Source of the DNA: UBA2197 sp034370465 | GTDB lineage: Bacteria; Desulfobacterota; Desulfuromonadia; Desulfuromonadales; UBA2197 | DNA length: 9,652 bases | Assembly: GCA_034370465.1 (NCBI GenBank) | Contig: JAXMLA010000090.1 | Coordinates: 1 to 9,652, forward strand | Direction of reading: 5' to 3' | Part shown: positions 6,615 through 9,652 of the stretch, piece after piece | How positions within the stretch are numbered: the stretch's first letter is position 1 | Layout: each line of letters starts with the position of its first letter | Program-made: the position numbers and the translations under genes | Notes under the pieces: model-generated | Databases searched by the model: none | The model's input: only the letters and a program-made list of their open reading frames with translations | Told to the model about the DNA's origin: nothing

Positions 6615-6674
6615 TCAATCCTCCCGCTCCGCCTTCCCCCAATACCGCCAATATCCCGCATTTAAATTCTCCAT
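6615..6674 (-). pseudogene. Possible type I-E Cas3 N-terminal stub
   Basis: An ATG at 6674, with an SD-like GAGG 5-6 nt upstream, opens the 19-residue frame MENLNAGYWRYWGKAERED before TGA. YWRYWGKA is very like the N-terminus of type I-E Cas3 (E. coli Cas3 has CHYWGKS at this point). In intact proteins the HD-domain stretch ending YHCLDVAAV would follow, but no frame continues into it; palindrome A is met 33 bp later. Strand and position fit a cas operon once reading towards the array. The match is short and recognised from memory, so a database search is needed to accept it. Confidence 0.35.
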
Positions 6675-6687
6675 AACGACCTCAATC

Positions 6688-6713
6688 GGGCGGCCACGGG
6701 GGGCCGCCCCTAC
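6688..6713. repeat. GC-rich palindrome B
   Basis: GGGCGGCC (6688-6695) pairs perfectly with GGCCGCCC (6702-6709) around a 6-nt loop and is followed by CTAC. Same family and orientation as A and C, directly upstream of the Cas3-like stub at 6674. Confidence 0.8.
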
Positions 6714-6725
6714 AATAATCGGACC

Positions 6726-6749
6726 GGGCGCTGCTTGGCCCGCCCCTAC
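6726..6749. repeat. GC-rich palindrome C
   Basis: GGGCG (6726-6730) pairs with CGCCC (6741-6745), followed by CCTAC. It is 12 bp from B, in the same orientation. Confidence 0.7.
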
Positions 6750-6873
6750 AAAAAATCTCTCCCTACCCTTCATGCCCGCCAATTTACCACCCCTGGTCAG
6801 TCAATTTGCGTCCTACCAACTGAAAAAAATAATTTTTTCCATTAAACTTCGTGCCTCATCGAGCGACCGCCGA

Positions 6874-6944
6874 CATGTAGGGGCGCTGCTTGCCGCGCCC
6901 GCCTTTCTCCCTCAAAAAGTGCGCGGCAAGCGGGCCCTACGATG
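6874..6944. repeat. Inverted pair of GC-rich palindromes D and E
   Basis: D (6874-6898) and E (6921-6944) are copies of the same family in opposite orientation. Between them they share GCTTGCCGCGC exactly and GTAGGG near the outer ends, so the pair can fold into one long imperfect hairpin with a 22-nt loop. D also carries its own GGGCGC/GCGCCC stem. This paired layout recalls the BIME arrangement of REP elements. Confidence 0.7.
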
Positions 6945-7087
6945 TCGCGCCGGCCTGGAAGTGCGTAAACGTTGTGCAGGTGGAATGGAGAGAAAAAGGA
7001 AGGAAGCAAAACATCCCCTCCGGGAGATGAGACGGTAGGAGGTTAACAAATTCTAGCGGGACAAGAAAGAAGATTACATCGGTACGC

Positions 7088-7135
7088 AAAAACAAGATGG
7101 GCACGGAAAATTTTCATTTCCGTGCCCATCTTGTT
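7088..7135 (-). terminator. Rho-independent terminator of the lpx operon
   Basis: A perfect 19-bp inverted repeat (7091-7109 with 7117-7135) encloses a 7-nt loop. In the leftward direction the stem ends in TTGTT and is followed by TTT. It begins 26 bp after the lpxA stop. The plus-strand side has no T-run, so it should act mainly leftward. Confidence 0.88.
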
Positions 7136-7161
7136 CAACTATCAACGAAACTGATTACTTT

Positions 7162-7932
7162 TTACCGGGCGATCCCGCGCTGCGTGCCGCGGATAAAGTC
7201 GACGAAGACTTGTACCTCCGGGTAGGCGGTTGCGTCGGCTGCCATTTTTTCGAGCGCCTCTTCCTGCTTGAGTCCGGCGCGGAAAAAGGTTTTATAAGCA
7301 TTTTTCAGGGCGCGCAACGCTTCATCCGAGAAGCCACGCCGTTTCAAACCGATGAGATTAATCCCGACCGGCTCGGCCCGATCGCCCTGAGCGATGGTGT
7401 ACGGGGTGATATCCTGATTGACCATCGAACCACCGCTGATCATGGCGTGGGTGCCGATGCGGGTGAACTGGTGAATCGCCGAGAGGCCGCCGAGGATGGC
7501 GTGATCGCCGATCTCGACATGGCCGGCCAGGGTGGCGGCGTTGGCAAGGACAATCTGGTTGCCGACCCGGCAATCGTGGGCAACGTGGACATAAGCCATG
7601 AGGAGATTGCCATTGCCGATGATCGTCGTCCCGCCGCCATCGGCAGTACCAAGATGAACGGTGACGAATTCACGAAAAGTATTACCATCGCCGATACTCA
7701 GCGTCGTTGCTTCGCCGTGGTATTTGAGATCCTGGGGGATGGCGCCGATCGAGGTAAACTGGAAGATACGATTGTTTTGGCCGATTGTGGTCCGGCCTTC
7801 GACCACCGCATGCGGCCCGACCCAGCAACCCTCGCCGAGGGTGACGTGCTCACCGATAACCGCATAAGGGCCGATTTCGACACTGGTCGCAATGTGGGCG
7901 CCGGGATGAATGATCGCTGTCGGATGTATCAT
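7162..7932 (-). CDS. lpxA: UDP-N-acetylglucosamine O-acyltransferase
   Basis: Transfers a 3-hydroxyacyl chain from ACP to UDP-GlcNAc, the first step of lipid A synthesis, as a cytosolic trimer. The 256-residue product has the left-handed beta-helix made of hexapeptide repeats (about residues 2-180) and the alpha-helical C-terminal domain, beginning at GLKRRGFSDEAL (195-206). H119 in VAHDC matches the catalytic His125 of E. coli. The position equivalent to E. coli Gly173, which sets acyl length, is G167, suggesting a long chain rather than the C10 of Pseudomonas; that is an inference. The start at 7932 has an AGGAT SD overlapping the fabZ end, 12 bp between genes. It is last in the operon, with a terminator just beyond. 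Confidence 0.97.
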   Translation of the reverse strand: MIHPTAIIHPGAHIATSVEIGPYAVIGEHVTLGEGCWVGPHAVVEGRTTIGQNNRIFQFTSIGAIPQDLKYHGEATTLSIGDGNTFREFVTVHLGTADGGGTTIIGNGNLLMAYVHVAHDCRVGNQIVLANAATLAGHVEIGDHAILGGLSAIHQFTRIGTHAMISGGSMVNQDITPYTIAQGDRAEPVGINLIGLKRRGFSDEALRALKNAYKTFFRAGLKQEEALEKMAADATAYPEVQVFVDFIRGTQRGIAR

Positions 7933-7944
7933 GATCCCTATCCT

Positions 7945-8391
7945 TTAAATGTTTTTGTCGGCAAAGGTCGCCTTGAGATCAGCTTCAGCCACCAGGGTCG
8001 ACTCCACATAAGCTTTGCCGTTGAAGCAGTAAAGCCCGCGCCGGCAATTGGTCAAGGTCAACTCAAAGCGCAGAACATCACCGGGGACGACCGGCTTACG
8101 AAAACGGGCATTATCAATACCGGCAAAGTAGGTCACTTTGTCGTCACCGATGTTGTCAGTGATCATCGCAAAGATGCCGCCCACCTGTGCCATCGCTTCA
8201 ATAATCAGGACGCCGGGCATGACCGGATGGCCGGGAAAGTGTCCCTGGAAAAAGGGTTCATTCACCGTGACGTTTTTGATGCCGACAATCTTCTTGCCCG
8301 GCTCGATTTCGATAATCCGGTCGATCAGCAGAAAAGGGTAGCGGTGCGGCAGATACTTCATGATATCAGTGGTATACATGGGCATTTTCAT
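7945..8391 (-). CDS. fabZ: 3-hydroxyacyl-ACP dehydratase
   Basis: Dehydrates 3-hydroxyacyl-ACP during fatty-acid elongation and so competes with LpxA and LpxD for the same hydroxyacyl pool, the usual reason given for its place among lpx genes. The product is 148 residues, typical length, with a single hot-dog fold. The active site is FFQGHFPGHPVMPGVLIIEAMAQ (47-69), with catalytic H51 and E65. MKYLPHRYPFLLIDRI (11-26) is the conserved N-terminal signature. The first ATG (8391) is used because AAAGGAGAA at the end of lpxD lies at a good distance; ATGs two and four codons later are possible. Six bp separate it from the lpxD stop. Confidence 0.97.
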   Translation of the reverse strand: MKMPMYTTDIMKYLPHRYPFLLIDRIIEIEPGKKIVGIKNVTVNEPFFQGHFPGHPVMPGVLIIEAMAQVGGIFAMITDNIGDDKVTYFAGIDNARFRKPVVPGDVLRFELTLTNCRRGLYCFNGKAYVESTLVAEADLKATFADKNI

Positions 8392-8397
8392 GGCTTT

Positions 8398-9435
8398 TTA
8401 TTCTCCTTTATCGATGACATTCTTTAAATGATCAATCTCTCTTTGCATTCGCGACACCTCTTTGCGTAAAGAAGGGAGCTTGGCAAAGATCATAGAGGCC
8501 TTCAACCAATCACGATGGGGAATCGCCGGGACACCGGAGACAGTCTGATCTCCATCGGTATGACCGGCAAGAGCGCCACGTCCGGCGACGATCAGGTTGT
8601 CACCGGTCTTGAGGTGCCCGGCTGTGGAAGATTGACCGCCGAAAGTGCAGTGTCGACCGATTTTAGTGCTGCCGGAAATTCCGGTCTGAGCTGCGATCAC
8701 GGTATGAGCGCCGATGGTGACGTTATGGGCAATCTGCACCATATTATCGAGTTTGACACCCTCACCAAGGCGGGTCACCCCTAAAGCGGCGCGATCGATA
8801 CAACTGCAAGCGCCAACTTCGACGTCATCTTCAATCACGACAATGCCGACTTGGGGAATCTTGTAGTAACGCTCCCCATCCGGAGCAAAACCGAAACCAT
8901 CCGAACCGATCACGGCTGACGGTTGAACAATCACACGATGACCGATGCGGCACCCTTCGCGGATGATCACCCCGGCATGGATGATACAGTCTTCGCCGAG
9001 GGTGACATCGTCGTAGAGGACAACATTCGGATACAAAATGGTCTGGGCGCCGATTTTAACCCGGGCCCCGACCACACAGCCGGGGTGAATCGTCACTCCC
9101 TCGGCAATTTCTGCACTGGGATCGACACTGGCACGGGGGGAGACCCCTTGCGCTTCAGGTCGCGGCACATGCAAAAAATTCAGAATCTTGGCAAAGGCCA
9201 GATAAGGATTGTCACACTGCAAAAGATTGAGTTTGGCCGGGGCTTCGACCCCGATCCCGATAATCACTGCACTCGCTTGCGTAGTCGCTAAGAGAGGCAG
9301 ATATTTCGGATTGGCCAAAAAGGTGATATCACCAAACTGGGCTTGATCGATGGTCGCCATCCGGAGAATGTCGGTCTCAGGATCACCAACGATCCGCCCC
9401 TCTACCAATGCGGCAAGATCGCGAAGTTTAGCCAC
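8398..9435 (-). CDS. lpxD: UDP-3-O-(3-hydroxyacyl)glucosamine N-acyltransferase
   Basis: Adds the second hydroxyacyl chain, at the 2-amino group, in lipid A synthesis (third step, after LpxA and LpxC). The 345-residue product has the N-terminal uridine-binding domain (about 1-100, with ITFLANPKY at 37-45), a long hexapeptide beta-helix (about 101-300) and a C-terminal helix with a heptad-like pattern (about 318-343). H237 in QIAHNV is the catalytic His (E. coli His239). The start is GTG at 9435: MAKLRDLAALVEG fits the family, and a strong AGGAAGGA SD (9449-9442) lies 6 nt away. Twenty-five bp separate it from the gene before. Confidence 0.97.
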   Translation of the reverse strand: MAKLRDLAALVEGRIVGDPETDILRMATIDQAQFGDITFLANPKYLPLLATTQASAVIIGIGVEAPAKLNLLQCDNPYLAFAKILNFLHVPRPEAQGVSPRASVDPSAEIAEGVTIHPGCVVGARVKIGAQTILYPNVVLYDDVTLGEDCIIHAGVIIREGCRIGHRVIVQPSAVIGSDGFGFAPDGERYYKIPQVGIVVIEDDVEVGACSCIDRAALGVTRLGEGVKLDNMVQIAHNVTIGAHTVIAAQTGISGSTKIGRHCTFGGQSSTAGHLKTGDNLIVAGRGALAGHTDGDQTVSGVPAIPHRDWLKASMIFAKLPSLRKEVSRMQREIDHLKNVIDKGE

Positions 9436-9441
9436 AAATCA

Positions 9442-9449
9442 TCCTTCCT
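9442..9449 (-). promoter_or_regulatory. Shine-Dalgarno site of lpxD
   Basis: Minus-strand AGGAAGGA, 6 nt before the GTG at 9435. It supports the non-ATG start, since no in-frame ATG fits. Confidence 0.75.
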
Positions 9450-9460
9450 GATATCCGCGC

Positions 9461-9652
9461 TTACTTCTTCAGTGAAGCGTCGTAAGCTTTAATCGCTTTA
9501 TTGGTCAAATCCGCTTTCGGATCAGCGTAAAGGAGGGCGCTTTCGGTCTTCTCGAAGATCGCTGTATAGCCTTCCTTTGCACCGAGGTCATTGATGATTT
9601 TCGAGAAATCCGTAATGATCTGCCGGGTGAATTCGGCATCCTGCTGCTGTAA
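9461..9652 (-). CDS. skp: OmpH/Skp-family periplasmic chaperone, C-terminal part
   Basis: The last 63 residues of a gene whose start lies beyond the right edge; it stops at TAA (9463-9461). The sequence begins LQQQDAEFTRQIITDF and ends KAIKAYDASLKK. It includes an INDLGAKEGYTAIFEK stretch and then LYADPKADLTNKAIKAYD, the conserved end of OmpH/Skp proteins, which bind unfolded outer-membrane proteins in the periplasm and hand them to BamA. A glutamine-rich coiled-coil arm ending at the window edge fits the tentacle region. The location directly before lpxD is the classic bamA-skp-lpxD order, which supports the call. Confidence 0.88.
   Translation of the reverse strand, partial: LQQQDAEFTRQIITDFSKIINDLGAKEGYTAIFEKTESALLYADPKADLTNKAIKAYDASLKK

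Larger units (their letters stand above)
6434..7087. other. Intergenic region between the array and the lpx terminator
   Basis: There is no intact gene in about 650 bp. It holds the two Cas3-like stubs, the short direct repeats, palindromes A to E, an A/T-rich stretch around 6823-6845, and a small dyad (7012-7029) followed on the minus strand by TTTT that could be a second weak leftward terminator. A plus-strand open frame spans 6499-7038, but it runs through all the palindromes and encodes nothing recognisable. Confidence 0.8.

Noticed and set aside
6499..7038. Plus-strand frame of 179 codons in the gap between array and lpx terminator
   Set aside because: It passes through all five palindromes, is proline- and serine-rich without any domain, and has no SD; probably chance in GC-rich DNA.

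Overview
The window looks like chromosomal DNA from a Gram-negative bacterium, most likely a deltaproteobacterium of the Desulfuromonas/Geobacter kind. That placement is an inference from the skp-lpxD-fabZ-lpxA gene order, the flavour of the proteins and the dispersed GC-rich palindromes; no rRNA or marker gene settles it. Every complete gene lies on the minus strand, so the region is read from high to low coordinates. A short C-terminal stub of an unrecognised plus-strand gene sits at the left edge.

Right part (9652-7088): the lipid A and envelope operon skp/ompH (C-terminus only), lpxD, fabZ, lpxA. The genes are tightly spaced, with Shine-Dalgarno sites in or next to the preceding gene. Transcription probably ends at a perfect 19-bp hairpin with a T-run just after lpxA. 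lpxI and lpxB, which often follow lpxA, are not here.

Middle (7087-5354): about 650 bp without an intact gene holds five GC-rich palindromes. Next to them are two tiny minus-strand reading frames, each with an SD-like site, that resemble Cas3 N-termini. The second runs straight into a type I-E CRISPR array of seven identical 29-bp repeats and six 32-bp spacers. No intact cas gene is present. The array's inferred transcription is leftward, so a cas operon would be expected exactly where these stubs lie, and I suspect a scar of a lost cas operon. Left of the array is a higBA toxin-antitoxin pair with a convincing sigma70-like promoter overlapped by an 11-bp palindrome.

Left part (5268-167): a complete GDP-L-fucose pathway in reaction order. 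ManC (mannose-6-P isomerase/mannose-1-P guanylyltransferase) and ManB (phosphomannomutase) make GDP-mannose; Gmd and Fcl convert it to GDP-L-fucose for O-antigen, capsule or exopolysaccharide. A pure heptamer tandem repeat fills the manC-manB gap. A 30-bp element, 25 positions identical, lies at nearly the same distance upstream of both manC and gmd and may be a shared control site.

Most worth a second look: the Cas3-like stubs abutting the array, the shared manC/gmd element, and the heptamer tract.
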